Assembly: GCA_017856115.1 (NCBI GenBank)
Contig: JAFMFM010000004.1
Location: 1-64,000 of the forward strand
DNA length: 64,000 nt
Direction of reading: 5' to 3'
Source of the DNA: Actinomycetota bacterium
GTDB lineage: Bacteria > Actinomycetota > Acidimicrobiia > Acidimicrobiales > Ilumatobacteraceae
The notes beneath the pieces were generated by a model. It made no database searches. It was not told where the DNA came from and was given only the letters and a program-made list of their open reading frames with translations. Below, in pieces: positions 15,977 to 26,581 of the stretch (the first letter of the stretch is position 1; each line of letters opens with the position of its first letter). The translations under genes were made by a program, and so were the position numbers.

Positions 15977-18778
15977 CTACGCCACCTTGCCGTGGCACTG
16001 CTTGTACTTCTTGCCCGAGCCGCACGGGCACGGCGCATTTCGTGGCGTCGTCGACCAATCATCGGCACGCTTCACGACCGTTCCTTGCTTCGCCGGCGCG
16101 CTACCCGCACCGGTCGGCGTCGATGCACCCGGCACCGCAGTTCGAGCGGCGCCGGCCTGTGGCGCCGAACCGGTCTCGTCGGAGGTCCGTACGTTCTGCA
16201 CAGTTTGCACCTGTGCAGCAGATACGTCGTTGCGCACCACTTGGACGTGCATCACGTACTTGACGAAGTCCTGGGCGACACCCTTCATGAGGGCACCGAA
16301 CATCTCGAAGCCCTCGCGTTGCCACTCGGTGAGCGGATCCTTCTGGCCCATCGCCCGCAGGTTGATGCCCTCCTGTAGGTAGTCCATCTCCTCCAGGTGC
16401 TCGCGCCAACGCTGATCGATGATCCGCAGCATTACCTGTCGCTCGATCTCTCTCATCGTGTCGGCGCCGAGTTCGGCTTCGCGCTGGCCGTAATACGCCG
16501 ACGCATCGGCCATGACCGCGTCGTACATTTCGTCGGTCGACCCGCACGCCGACAACTGCTCCACCGTGAGGGTGTGCGGCCAGAACGACCGAAGTTCGGT
16601 GACCAGACCCGACACGTCCCACTCGTCGTCGGCCTCCGATACGCAGTGCGTTTCGATGAGCGAATCCACCGCGTCGGCCAGGTACTCCATCGCCTCGGCC
16701 TTGAGATCGCTCCCGGCGAGGATCTGGTCGCGGCGCTGGTAGATGATCTTGCGCTGCTGGTTCATCACCTCGTCGTACTTGAGGACGTTCTTGCGAATCT
16801 CGGCGTTGCGCTGCTCCACCGTGTTCTGGGCGCGTTCGATGGCCTTCGTGACCATCTTCGCCTCGATTGCCTCGTCGTCGGGTAGCGCCCGACCCATCAC
16901 CCACGACAACGCGCCGGTGGCGAACAGCCGCATCAACTCGTCGTCCAGGCTCAGATAGAACCGACTCGCTCCCGGATCGCCCTGACGACCGGCGCGACCT
17001 CGCAACTGATTGTCGATACGGCGACTCTCGTGACGCTCGGTACCCAACACGTACAAGCCACCGAGTTCGCGAACCTTGGCGCCATCGGCTTCGCACGTTG
17101 CGGTGTACTCGCGCACCAGTTCTGCCAGTCGTTCGTGCGCCTTTCGTCGCGCGGTGATGTAGTCGAGCGGCATGTCCTCCAATGCCACGGGCAACGCAAA
17201 TTCGTCCAGCAACGTGTCGGGGTGATGGCCTTCCTTCAAGACCTGGGCTCGTGCCATCCCCTCGGGATTGCCTCCCAACAGGATGTCGACGCCACGACCC
17301 GCCATGTTGGTGGCCACGGTTACCGATCCAATGCGACCCGCCTGCGCAACGATGGATGCCTCGCGCGTGTGCTGCTTGGCATTCAGCACTTCGTGCTTCA
17401 CCCCGCGTTGCTGCAACTTGCGAGACAACAACTCGCTCTTTTCCACGCTCACGGTGCCGACGAGAACCGGCTGACCGGTCTCGTGACGCACCACGATGTC
17501 GTCGACGACCGCCTTGAACTTGGCCTCCTCGGACTTGTAGATGAGGTCGGCTTCGTCAACTCGCACCATCCGGCGATTGGTGGGAATGGGAACCACGTTG
17601 AGGCCGTAGGTGTTCATCAGTTCCGCGGCCTCCGTCTGTGCCGTACCAGTCATGCCGGACAACTTCTCGTACATACGGAAGTAGTTCTGCAGCGTGATGG
17701 TGGCGAGTGTCTGGTTCTCCTCCTTGATCTTCACGCCTTCCTTCGCCTCGACCGCCTGGTGGATGCCTTCGCTCCAGCGTCGCCCTTCAAGGATTCGGCC
17801 CGTGAACTCGTCGACGATCTTCACCTCGCCTTCCTGGACGATGTAGTCCTTGTCGCGGTGGTACAACACCGCCGCACGCAACGCAACCTGCAGTTGGTGC
17901 ACCAGGTTGCGCTGCACCTCGTCGTACAAGTTCTCGATGCCGAGTTGCTGCTCCACCTTGGCGATGCCCGCCTCGGTGGGCACGACGATTCGCTTGTCCT
18001 CCTCGACGTCGAAGTCGACCCCACGCACGAGCGTGCGAACGATGGAGGCGAATTTGTAGTACAGCGTCGCGGCGTCGGCGATGCGACCCGAGATGATGAG
18101 CGGCGTACGCGCTTCGTCGATGAGGATGGAGTCGACCTCGTCGACGATGGCATAGTGATGTCCGCGCTGCACCTTGTCGGCGACGGTGGCAGCCATGTTG
18201 TCGCGCAGGTAGTCGAATCCGAATTCGTTGTTGGTGCCGTAGGTGATGTCGCAGCCGTAGTCGGCGCGCTTTTCCTCCGGGGAGGTACGAACACCCGGCA
18301 CCACGAGGCCGACGGTGAGTCCGAGCCACCGGTGGATCTGTCCCATCCACACCGCATCGCGTCGCGCGAGATAATCGTTCACCGTGATGAGGTGAACGCC
18401 CTTGCCGGAAAGTGCGTTCAAGTACACCGGCAGCGTCGACACCAGCGTCTTGCCTTCACCGGTTCGCATTTCGGCGACCCATCCGGCGTGCAGGGCGGCA
18501 CCACCCATGAGCTGGACGTCGTAGTGGCGCTGTCCGATCACCCGCTTGGAGGTCTCACGCACGACCGCGAACGCCTCCACCATGAGATCATCGAGATCCT
18601 CCCCACGCGCCAGTCGAGACTTGAACTCCGGCGTCTTGCCACGCAACTCGTCGTCGCTGAGCGCGGCGATGTGGGGCTCGAGCGCGTTGACCTCCGGCAC
18701 CACGGCAGCGAGTGCCTTGACCTTTTTGCCTTCTCCAGCGCGCAGAATTCGATCGAGCACCGCCATGAGAGAGTTCAT
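15977..18778 (-). CDS. secA: Preprotein translocase ATPase SecA
   Basis: A 933-residue SecA1-type motor. Walker A MRTGEGKT lies at 104-111, with the DEAD-like motor, preprotein-binding and helical scaffold domains in order. The extreme C-terminus has the SEC-C zinc motif CPCGSGKKYKQCH. It drives unfolded preproteins through SecYEG at the membrane. The start is ATG 18778, which overlaps the comF stop (ATGA). A much longer in-frame extension to 19186 overlies comF and is not plausible SecA sequence. SecA, prfB, ftsE and ftsX appear to form one transcript. Confidence 0.97.
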   Translation of the reverse strand: MNSLMAVLDRILRAGEGKKVKALAAVVPEVNALEPHIAALSDDELRGKTPEFKSRLARGEDLDDLMVEAFAVVRETSKRVIGQRHYDVQLMGGAALHAGWVAEMRTGEGKTLVSTLPVYLNALSGKGVHLITVNDYLARRDAVWMGQIHRWLGLTVGLVVPGVRTSPEEKRADYGCDITYGTNNEFGFDYLRDNMAATVADKVQRGHHYAIVDEVDSILIDEARTPLIISGRIADAATLYYKFASIVRTLVRGVDFDVEEDKRIVVPTEAGIAKVEQQLGIENLYDEVQRNLVHQLQVALRAAVLYHRDKDYIVQEGEVKIVDEFTGRILEGRRWSEGIHQAVEAKEGVKIKEENQTLATITLQNYFRMYEKLSGMTGTAQTEAAELMNTYGLNVVPIPTNRRMVRVDEADLIYKSEEAKFKAVVDDIVVRHETGQPVLVGTVSVEKSELLSRKLQQRGVKHEVLNAKQHTREASIVAQAGRIGSVTVATNMAGRGVDILLGGNPEGMARAQVLKEGHHPDTLLDEFALPVALEDMPLDYITARRKAHERLAELVREYTATCEADGAKVRELGGLYVLGTERHESRRIDNQLRGRAGRQGDPGASRFYLSLDDELMRLFATGALSWVMGRALPDDEAIEAKMVTKAIERAQNTVEQRNAEIRKNVLKYDEVMNQQRKIIYQRRDQILAGSDLKAEAMEYLADAVDSLIETHCVSEADDEWDVSGLVTELRSFWPHTLTVEQLSACGSTDEMYDAVMADASAYYGQREAELGADTMREIERQVMLRIIDQRWREHLEEMDYLQEGINLRAMGQKDPLTEWQREGFEMFGALMKGVAQDFVKYVMHVQVVRNDVSAAQVQTVQNVRTSDETGSAPQAGAARTAVPGASTPTGAGSAPAKQGTVVKRADDWSTTPRNAPCPCGSGKKYKQCHGKVA

Positions 18779-19353
18779 TCTACCCGTGTCAGTGGTGGCG
18801 CTTTCACGTACGCAACGACCACGCAGCGCACCTCGGCAGCCCCCGCTCGCAACAGCGCCGACCGCGCACGGCGCAACGTGGAACCCGTGGTCAACACGTC
18901 GTCCACCAGCAACACGTTGCGGCCACGTACCGCACGAGCGTGCGCGACGAATCGCGGGCCGTGCAGTCGTTGGGCGCGCGACGAACCGGTTTGCACCCGC
19001 GAGTCGATTCGACGAAGCGTGCGCACGAAACGAACCCGCATGGTGCGTGCAACGCCGGATGCAACGAGTGCCGACTGGTCGTGGCCGCGCAGAGATCGTC
19101 GTCGTGTCGTCGTCGGAACGAACGTAACCACGTCCACCGCATCGATCGCCCGTGCCAGGTGTCGGCCGAAGCGCACCGCGATCCATCGGGCATTGCGAAA
19201 CTTCATCCAGTGGATCGCCCGTCGAAGTTCACCGCGATACTCGCCCAGCGCAACCACCAGTGCGGCACCGACGTCGACCGAACGATGCAACGCCGCTTCG
19301 GATTCATCGACGATGTGTGGTGCACGAACCACGTGCGGTGTCGCGCCGAGCAC
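18775..19353 (-). CDS. ComF family phosphoribosyltransferase-like protein (start uncertain)
   Basis: The protein carries a type I phosphoribosyltransferase core. The PRPP-binding loop NVLLVDDVLTTGSTL lies near residues 147-160, and YRGELRRAIHWMKF is the ComF-type entry helix. Unlike classical ComF it shows no N-terminal CxxC zinc finger. GTG 19353 gives 192 residues. ATG 19416 or the ORF limit at 19503 would overlap the divergent yczE-like start at 19388, which I regard as less likely. ComF proteins assist DNA uptake in competent species; elsewhere the role is unclear. It leads the secA operon. Confidence 0.75.
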   Translation of the reverse strand: MLGATPHVVRAPHIVDESEAALHRSVDVGAALVVALGEYRGELRRAIHWMKFRNARWIAVRFGRHLARAIDAVDVVTFVPTTTRRRSLRGHDQSALVASGVARTMRVRFVRTLRRIDSRVQTGSSRAQRLHGPRFVAHARAVRGRNVLLVDDVLTTGSTLRRARSALLRAGAAEVRCVVVAYVKAPPLTRVE

Positions 19354-19375
19354 GTCGATGTCGCGTCGCGTGAAG

Positions 19376-19381
19376 TACGGT
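19376..19381 (+). promoter_or_regulatory. -10 hexamer of leaderless promoter (YczE-like gene)
   Basis: TACGGT lies six bases before GTG 19388, in the short divergent gap with comF. Confidence 0.5.
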
Positions 19382-19387
19382 GGCTCG

Positions 19388-19979
19388 GTGACAACCGACC
19401 GATTGTTGGAACGCATCACCCGCTGTGTGACGGGCCTGGCGCTGTTCGGCGTGGGAATCTCGCTGCAGATCGAATCCCGACTGGGGAATCCCCCGTGGGA
19501 CACGTTCCATCAGGGTGTGGCAAACCAAGTCGGACTCGGTATCGGCACCGTGATCATCCTCACGGGCATCGCACTCCTGGTGTTGTTCTGGATTCCACTG
19601 CGACAAAAACCCGGACTCGGCACGGTGCTCAATGCGCTGGAAATCGGTCTCGTCGCCAACGTGGCACTCGATGCGATTCCGCGCGTCGAGTCGATGGCGG
19701 TCCGTACGTCGATGCTCGTCGGCGGAATCCTGCTCGTTGCACTCGGGTCGGCGCTCTACATCGGGAGCGGTCTCGGACCCGGGCCACGTGACGGCATCAT
19801 GACGGGCCTCGCTGAGCGCGGGGTAAAGATACGGGTCGCGCGCACCATCATTGAGGTGACGGTGCTCGTCGTGGGCTGGCTGTTGGGCGGTCAGGTCGGC
19901 GTTGGCACGGTGCTCTTTGCCGTGGCGATCGGGCCGCTGGTGCAACCCCTGCTGCCACGCCTCACGGTGCGGCCACGCA

Positions 19980-20005
<26 letters not shown>
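19388..20005 (+). CDS. YczE/YitT-like integral membrane protein
   Basis: A 205-residue protein with about five membrane helices. It has the YczE/YyaS features: an N-terminal [12 protein letters not shown] helix, then [12 protein letters not shown], and a second repeat [20 protein letters not shown]. The start is GTG 19388, chosen because the homologous first helix begins a few residues later and a -10 hexamer sits six bases upstream. Family members are uncharacterised transporters or regulators. Its 3' end overlaps the convergent ahcY gene by 26 bases. Confidence 0.82.
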
Positions 20006-21434
<1,429 letters not shown>

Positions 21435-21596
21435 GGCTGACCCCATTTCCTTGACGACGTGTGGTGTTCGTTGCTGACAGCATTCGATGGCAGCGTTGGA
21501 TTGCGATGTCGGACTGGGGCCTGCTGGCTCCGAATCGGGTCAGCCGACGACCCCAGTCTATGCGACCACGAGGTGCACCGCCGACCACGCGACATC
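21435..21596 (-). promoter_or_regulatory. Structured ahcY leader with candidate anti-start element
   Basis: On the mRNA strand an outer stem GATGTCG/CGACATC (21590-21596 with 21505-21511) encloses a perfect 8-bp stem GACTGGGG/CCCCAGTC (21551-21558 with 21512-21519). The 3' arms of the two stems are contiguous. The apical region of the inner stem contains GGCTGACCC (21537-21545). This is perfectly complementary to GGGTCAGCC immediately before the ahcY ATG (21435-21443). The element could switch between a local hairpin and initiation-site masking. It does not match the SAH riboswitch core (GAGGAGCGCUGC) as I remember it. Caution: a TAGACT hexamer at 21556-21561 could instead be a promoter -10. 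Confidence 0.45.
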
Positions 21597-21619
21597 CACG
21601 TGTAGTCCCGCCGGTCTCC

Positions 21620-21859
21620 TCAGGCGGTGAAGGTTGGTGTGATTCCTTGCGACGCCACCTTGGCCATGATCCGGTCGTGCTCGGCATCGGTCACGGTGGT
21701 GGCCTCGTCCACCAACATCACGGGAATGCCGTCGCGTACGTCGTAACGACGCTTCAAACGCGGGTTGTAGAGCGCCTCCTCATCGGAGATGAAATAGAGC
21801 GGGCCCTTGTCTTGCGGACACGCGAGGATCGCCAGAAGGCGGGCGTCGATGGTGCTCAT
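21620..21859 (-). CDS. Trm112 family protein
   Basis: A 79-residue protein of the Trm112 family, homologous to the small activator of eukaryotic methyltransferases. It shows ILACPQDKGPLYF (residues 11-23) and RRYDVRDGIPVMLVDEA (37-53), the standard bacterial pattern. Only one cysteine is seen, so zinc binding is doubtful. The start is ATG 21859 with a TAGCCT -10 seven bases upstream. In actinobacteria it is commonly found between the phosphomannomutase and ahcY genes, as here. Confidence 0.88.
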   Translation of the reverse strand: MSTIDARLLAILACPQDKGPLYFISDEEALYNPRLKRRYDVRDGIPVMLVDEATTVTDAEHDRIMAKVASQGITPTFTA

Positions 21860-21866
21860 GGTGCTC

Positions 21867-21872
21867 AGGCTA
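21867..21872 (-). promoter_or_regulatory. -10 hexamer of leaderless promoter (Trm112)
   Basis: TAGCCT lies seven bases before ATG 21859, between the phosphomannomutase stop and Trm112. Confidence 0.5.
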
Positions 21873-21898
21873 TGCGAATCCGCAGGTATGTCCTGGTG

Positions 21899-23242
21899 TC
21901 ACGCGGTGATCAGCTGAAGCAACTCGGCCACGTGCGTGTCACACTGCTCGCGTGTCGCCGCTTCGAGGTTGAGGCGCAGCAACGGTTCGGTGTTCGACGG
22001 CCGAACGTTGAACCACCAGTCACCACAATCGACGGTGAGACCGTCGAGGCGGTCCTGGGGGTAAGCGGAGTACTTCTCCGCGACTCGCGCGATCACCGCG
22101 GCGATGTCCTTCACCTGGGTGTTGATCTCGCCGCTGTTGGCGTAACGTTCGACCGACTCACGCAACTTGGAGAGCGGCAGACCAGTGCGACTCATCTCCT
22201 CCAACACCACCAATGCGGCAATCAGACCGCTATCGGCGCGGTAGTTGTCGGCGAAGTAGTAGTGGCCGCTGTGTTCACCGGCGAACACCGCACCGGTTTC
22301 GGCCATGACGCCCTTCATGTAACTGTGGCCGTTCTTGGTGCGCATTCCGGTGCCGCCGTTCTCGGCGATCACCTCGCGCACCGAACGCGAGGATATGAGG
22401 TTGTACAAGATCGTGGCACCCGGATGGCGACGCAAGAACACCTTGGCGAGGATCGCCGTGGTCGTGCTACCCGACATGGTGCGCCCGAGTTCATCGACGA
22501 GGAAGACGCGATCGGCATCACCATCGAATGCGAGCCCGACGTCGAAGCCGCCGGAAACGACTCGTGCCTGGAGGTCGCGTTGGTTGGCCGGCTGGATGGG
22601 ATCGGCGGGATGGTTCGGGAACGTCCCGTCGAGTTCGCCGTACATGATCTCCAGGTCGATCATGTTCAGCCGATCGAACACCGCGGGCACCACCAACCCG
22701 CCCATGCCGTTGGCGGTGTCGGCCACCACCTTCAGCGGCCGTAGCGATGCGACATCGATGAACGACAACACGTGGTCGGCGAAGTCGGCCAACATGTTCC
22801 GCTTGGTCACCTTGCCCTCGTCCCCCACCACGTTGGTGGCGAGTGCGGCGCGAGCCAGTTCGCGCACCTCGGCAAGGCCGCTGTCGATGCCGATCGAGCG
22901 GGCACCGGCGGTGCACATCTTGATGCCGTTGTACTGCGCCGGGTTGTGCGAGGCAGTGAACATCGCGCCCGGCAGATTCAGGATTCCGCTGGCGTAGTAC
23001 AGCAAGTCGGTGCTGGCGAGACCCAAGTTCACCACCGAGGCGCCACACGACGTCGCGCCATCCTGGAACGCCGATACCAGACCCGGGCCCGACGGGCGCA
23101 TGTCGTGGGCCACCACCACCGACGTGGCGTTCGTGAACTGCACGAACGCCACTCCGAGTGCGCGGGCAAGCGATTCGTCGAACTGATCGGGCACCGTGCC
23201 TCGAACGTCGTACGCCTTCACGACGGCGTCAAGATCCGGCAT
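21899..23242 (-). CDS. manB: Phosphomannomutase/phosphoglucomutase
   Basis: A 447-residue alpha-D-phosphohexomutase. The phosphoserine loop TASHNP has Ser99, the Mg2+ loop DGDADR lies at 240-245, GEHSGHYYF is the sugar-binding loop and RPSNTEPLLR is the phosphate-binding loop near the C-terminus. It interconverts hexose 6- and 1-phosphates; mannose is favoured here because GDP-mannose genes lie in the window. The start is ATG 23242, seven bases after a TAGTCT -10 that overlaps the stop codon of the upstream membrane-protein gene. A longer ORF to 23311 has a non-homologous prefix. Confidence 0.93.
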   Translation of the reverse strand: MPDLDAVVKAYDVRGTVPDQFDESLARALGVAFVQFTNATSVVVAHDMRPSGPGLVSAFQDGATSCGASVVNLGLASTDLLYYASGILNLPGAMFTASHNPAQYNGIKMCTAGARSIGIDSGLAEVRELARAALATNVVGDEGKVTKRNMLADFADHVLSFIDVASLRPLKVVADTANGMGGLVVPAVFDRLNMIDLEIMYGELDGTFPNHPADPIQPANQRDLQARVVSGGFDVGLAFDGDADRVFLVDELGRTMSGSTTTAILAKVFLRRHPGATILYNLISSRSVREVIAENGGTGMRTKNGHSYMKGVMAETGAVFAGEHSGHYYFADNYRADSGLIAALVVLEEMSRTGLPLSKLRESVERYANSGEINTQVKDIAAVIARVAEKYSAYPQDRLDGLTVDCGDWWFNVRPSNTEPLLRLNLEAATREQCDTHVAELLQLITA

Positions 23243-23249
23243 CGGAGAA

Positions 23250-23255
23250 AGACTA
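23250..23255 (-). promoter_or_regulatory. -10 hexamer of leaderless promoter (manB)
   Basis: TAGTCT lies seven bases before ATG 23242. Its TAG is also the stop codon of the preceding gene (23253-23255). Confidence 0.45.
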
Positions 23256-25775
23256 GGTGGTCGCGGAGCGATTCGCGCGGCGCCAGCGCACCAACACCAC
23301 CACTCCCGCAATCGTGAGCAGATACGCCAGCACGTCGAGGAACGACCAACCGAAACTCAGCTTCACCTCGTTGTTGGTCGGCACCACCACCATCATGTTC
23401 GGCGCAACCCGATACGGGCCCTTCGCGCCCGACACCCCCCAGTTGGGGAAGTAACTCGTTCGAACCAACACCGGTGTACCAATCTTGTCCACGCGGAACG
23501 AAACGCTGCTTCGCCCCTGAACCACGTCGCTGACCACCGCCACGTCGGTGTTCACGACCGTGATCGGCTCGCGCGGTGTCACCACATCCACGCGACGCGA
23601 CGCGTCGTCGGGCTCACCGATTCGACGGTCGAAATCGATACCGACGGGGATGCGCTGCCACTCCTTCGGACCGTCCGCTGCCGGCAGCGCCACCCAGTCG
23701 TTGGGGTTCTGAAACCAACTCGTTCCGATCTCGAGCCAACGTTCCTTGGCATCGTCCTCGTGTGCCATCGTCGAGTCGGCGTCGACGCGAGAGTCCACCA
23801 CCACGGGCTGTATCGAGAGTGGCACCACGAGGTCGCTCGATTCCACTTGATAGATCACCCACGGGCCGCTGCGCGCAATCTCACGCAGGGCCGGCTGAGC
23901 CGACGCCTCACGAACCGCCTCGGGAGTGAAACCCATGTAGTAGCGAACGCCGAGTTCCTGGAGGTAGCGAACGCCGAGCGCGGCGTTGTTGTCGTCGTAC
24001 CGCAATTCGCGAACCGGATTGCTGCTCTGTTTGGACATCGCAGCCGCGGCGATGAAGTGGTACGGCGTGGTACCCGAAGCCTCGAAGAAGAGGCCCTCCA
24101 TGCTGCCGATACAACCATCGGTCCAGTGCGGCAACAGCATGAGCCCCATCGTCGTGCCGTACTTGTTGAGCTCGCCGTTGTTCTCCCAGAGCGCGCGCCC
24201 ACAGCCATAGCGCGGGTCCTCGCCGATCTGCTTCATGGTTTCCACGAGCGTTCGGTATTCGCCGTAGGCGCTCTTGCCCTCGTAGCCGGTGAAGTTCCAG
24301 CGGGCCCAGCCGTCGACGAAGCCGTCGTTGGACGCCGGAACGCTGAACGGCCCCACGCCGTAACGCAGGCTGCCGTCCTGTGCGGTTCTCGTCGTGCCGA
24401 AGGGCAATTCCTGGAATCGAAACCCGATGATGCCGATGCACAGCAGCGAAACGACGACCGCGGTGGTCATGTTGAAGTTCAGTCGTCCTCGTGGTGACGG
24501 TGCCAGGAACTGTTCCTCGCCCGTGCGTGCCACGCGAGCGGCCGCGAACTCGAGATTGGCGAAGCGCGCCACCGCCACCACCACCTCGTAGATGCCCACC
24601 ATCATCAGCAGGTAGCGCAACAAATAGAAGAACGGCAGGATGCGTGGATTCCACAACAGACCGATGACCGGCAGGCTCTCGCGGGCGACGAACACGCCGA
24701 TCGCCAGCACCACACCGTAGATGCCGATCCAGGAACCAACGCCGTTGCGGCGCCACAATGCCGACAGGAAACCGATCACGGCGAACCCGGTGACGAGCAC
24801 GTCGAACACGGTGTGCAACGGGAAGAACATGTCCACGAACGACTCGCCGTACCCGGTCGGTTGGGGCTCGTACTTCATGTCCGTCATGTACGCATGGTTG
24901 AGCACGAACGGCACCACCCAGAACGCCGACAGCAGCACCGCCGTGCCGATCACCGAGGCTCCGTACCTCCACTTGGCGGGCTCACGATGCATCGCCACGA
25001 CGAGCAGGTACCCGAGGAACACGAACAACAGCACGATGCCGTGACACAGCGCCGCGAGTGCCAGCAGCACGGTGGACGCGATGCGATACCGACCAGTTTC
25101 GATTCCACGGATGAACACCCCGAATCCGAGAACGGAGAAGGCGAGTGCTATCGAAAACGAGAACTCCCCGGCCATCGTCGATGCGATGTTTCCGCCGTAG
25201 ATCGTGAAACTCTCGTCGAAGAGGAAGAGCGTGCTCGCGACCACGAACAACTCGGGAATCGGGAACACGAATCGTGCCAACTTGGCGAACAGCCACGTGC
25301 ACAGCGGTAGCGCAACGAGTCCGGCGATGGCCACCAGTTTCAGTGCGATGCCGTACGGCAACACCACGTCGAGCGCCAGGATGAACAACGCCGGCACCAC
25401 CATGTAGAAGCGGTACATCGGCAAACCCGAGTACCAGTCGTTGCTCCAACCCGACAAGCGGAACGATGTGAGCAGGTGATCGCGCAAGTAGGCGGGCCCG
25501 TACACGTGGGCCCCCATGTCGCCACCGGTCGGCGTGTTGTTGCGGAAGATCAACGAGGGTTGCAGCGTGAAGAACACCATCGCGGTGGTGACGAGGATGA
25601 TGACGGCGGCGAATATCAGGGTGATTCGGCGCTCGAAGAAGATCGCCTCCCGCGGCGACAACGACCGGCGTTCGGCGCCCCGACTCGTGTCACCGACGGA
25701 ATCCTCCACGGGTACGTCGTCAACGACACCGTCGGTGCGCGAATTCTCGGCGATGTCGTCGGTGGGTGTGGTCAT
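23253..25775 (-). CDS. PTPS-related multi-pass membrane protein, probable GT-C-type glycosyltransferase
   Basis: The 840-residue protein has a polar N-terminus, a first helix near residues 50-70, an extracytoplasmic loop with TPTGGDMGAHVYGPAYLRDHLL, and about twelve further helices to residue 450. A large extracytoplasmic domain follows, then one last helix near 815-835. The gGD-H....W..G.P.Y.FY.V pattern (about 82-125) is like the 6-pyruvoyl-tetrahydropterin-synthase-related membrane family (Pfam PTPS_related), which looks like lipid-linked-sugar GT-C enzymes. The acidic residue in the first loop would then be catalytic. The neighbouring manB fits a mannose-related role. Donor and acceptor are unknown. 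Confidence 0.7.
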   Translation of the reverse strand: MTTPTDDIAENSRTDGVVDDVPVEDSVGDTSRGAERRSLSPREAIFFERRITLIFAAVIILVTTAMVFFTLQPSLIFRNNTPTGGDMGAHVYGPAYLRDHLLTSFRLSGWSNDWYSGLPMYRFYMVVPALFILALDVVLPYGIALKLVAIAGLVALPLCTWLFAKLARFVFPIPELFVVASTLFLFDESFTIYGGNIASTMAGEFSFSIALAFSVLGFGVFIRGIETGRYRIASTVLLALAALCHGIVLLFVFLGYLLVVAMHREPAKWRYGASVIGTAVLLSAFWVVPFVLNHAYMTDMKYEPQPTGYGESFVDMFFPLHTVFDVLVTGFAVIGFLSALWRRNGVGSWIGIYGVVLAIGVFVARESLPVIGLLWNPRILPFFYLLRYLLMMVGIYEVVVAVARFANLEFAAARVARTGEEQFLAPSPRGRLNFNMTTAVVVSLLCIGIIGFRFQELPFGTTRTAQDGSLRYGVGPFSVPASNDGFVDGWARWNFTGYEGKSAYGEYRTLVETMKQIGEDPRYGCGRALWENNGELNKYGTTMGLMLLPHWTDGCIGSMEGLFFEASGTTPYHFIAAAAMSKQSSNPVRELRYDDNNAALGVRYLQELGVRYYMGFTPEAVREASAQPALREIARSGPWVIYQVESSDLVVPLSIQPVVVDSRVDADSTMAHEDDAKERWLEIGTSWFQNPNDWVALPAADGPKEWQRIPVGIDFDRRIGEPDDASRRVDVVTPREPITVVNTDVAVVSDVVQGRSSVSFRVDKIGTPVLVRTSYFPNWGVSGAKGPYRVAPNMMVVVPTNNEVKLSFGWSFLDVLAYLLTIAGVVVLVRWRRANRSATT

Positions 25776-25793
25776 GGGGGTTTCGGGTGATGT

Positions 25794-26576
25794 TCAGGTG
25801 AGGGCGAGAAACGCCAGTCCGGTGGCATTGAACGCTAGGTGGGCGATCACCGACATGCCAAGACGTCTCGTCATGTGAAAGGCAATTCCCAACACCAATG
25901 CAAAGGCAAAAAGGCCGGGAAGTTCGGCGACTCGACCGTGGATTCCCGCGAACCACGCCGCGGTGACGACGATGGCGACCACGTCGTTGATTCGGCTCTG
26001 GAGTCCTCGTTGCAGGAACCCTCGGTACACCAGCTCCTCCACCAGCGGTGCGCCCAGCACCACGATGAGTGCGAGCACCACCAACCAGGGCCCCTGCGCC
26101 GAGTCGTACAGGGACCGCGCGCGATCCTCGACGTTGTCCACGTTGAACGTGTCGGGGAACCAGGTTCGAAACGGCCACGTAACCAGCCCCACCAGCAGCA
26201 CCTGCGACAACACGCCGATGGGTACGCCCCAGAGATCCACCATTCGAAACCGAAACGAGAGATCGTCGCGGAACAGGCCGGTTCCCGCACGGCGCGTAAA
26301 GAGGAAGAGCAATACCAATTGCGGTACCCACAAGGACAACGCTCCGGCCAGAAGGAACCAATCCGGCTGACGACCAACGTCCTCGGGAACGTCGAATGCC
26401 GAGACGAGGAACACCTGCACTGCAGTGGCCGCGGCGTACGCCGAGATCCAGCCGAGGATGAGCCATGCGAAGGTGTAGCGCACCCTGGGCGTGGGAGCGT
26501 GAGGCACTTCGTGGGCAAAGATCCGTTGACCGTACGGACGTTCTCCGAAGGGTGGGTCCCACGGGGGGCGCGACAC
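25794..26576 (-). CDS. CPBP family intramembrane metalloprotease
   Basis: A 260-residue multi-pass protein of the CAAX-protease/bacteriocin-processing (Abi) family. The three catalytic motifs are present: EELVYRGFL (Glu180-Glu181, Arg185), FAGIHG (His213) and AHLAFN (His246, Asn250). The substrate in bacteria is generally unknown. The start is GTG 26576, five bases after the DUF3499 stop, so the two are likely co-transcribed. An 18-base gap separates it from the downstream membrane-protein gene. Confidence 0.9.
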   Translation of the reverse strand: MSRPPWDPPFGERPYGQRIFAHEVPHAPTPRVRYTFAWLILGWISAYAAATAVQVFLVSAFDVPEDVGRQPDWFLLAGALSLWVPQLVLLFLFTRRAGTGLFRDDLSFRFRMVDLWGVPIGVLSQVLLVGLVTWPFRTWFPDTFNVDNVEDRARSLYDSAQGPWLVVLALIVVLGAPLVEELVYRGFLQRGLQSRINDVVAIVVTAAWFAGIHGRVAELPGLFAFALVLGIAFHMTRRLGMSVIAHLAFNATGLAFLALT

Positions 26577-26581
26577 GACGC

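Noticed and set aside
21505-21619. Known SAH or SAM riboswitch before ahcY
   Set aside because: I could not find the conserved SAH core (GAGGAGCGCUGC) or SAM-I/IV core elements. A covariance-model search would be decisive.
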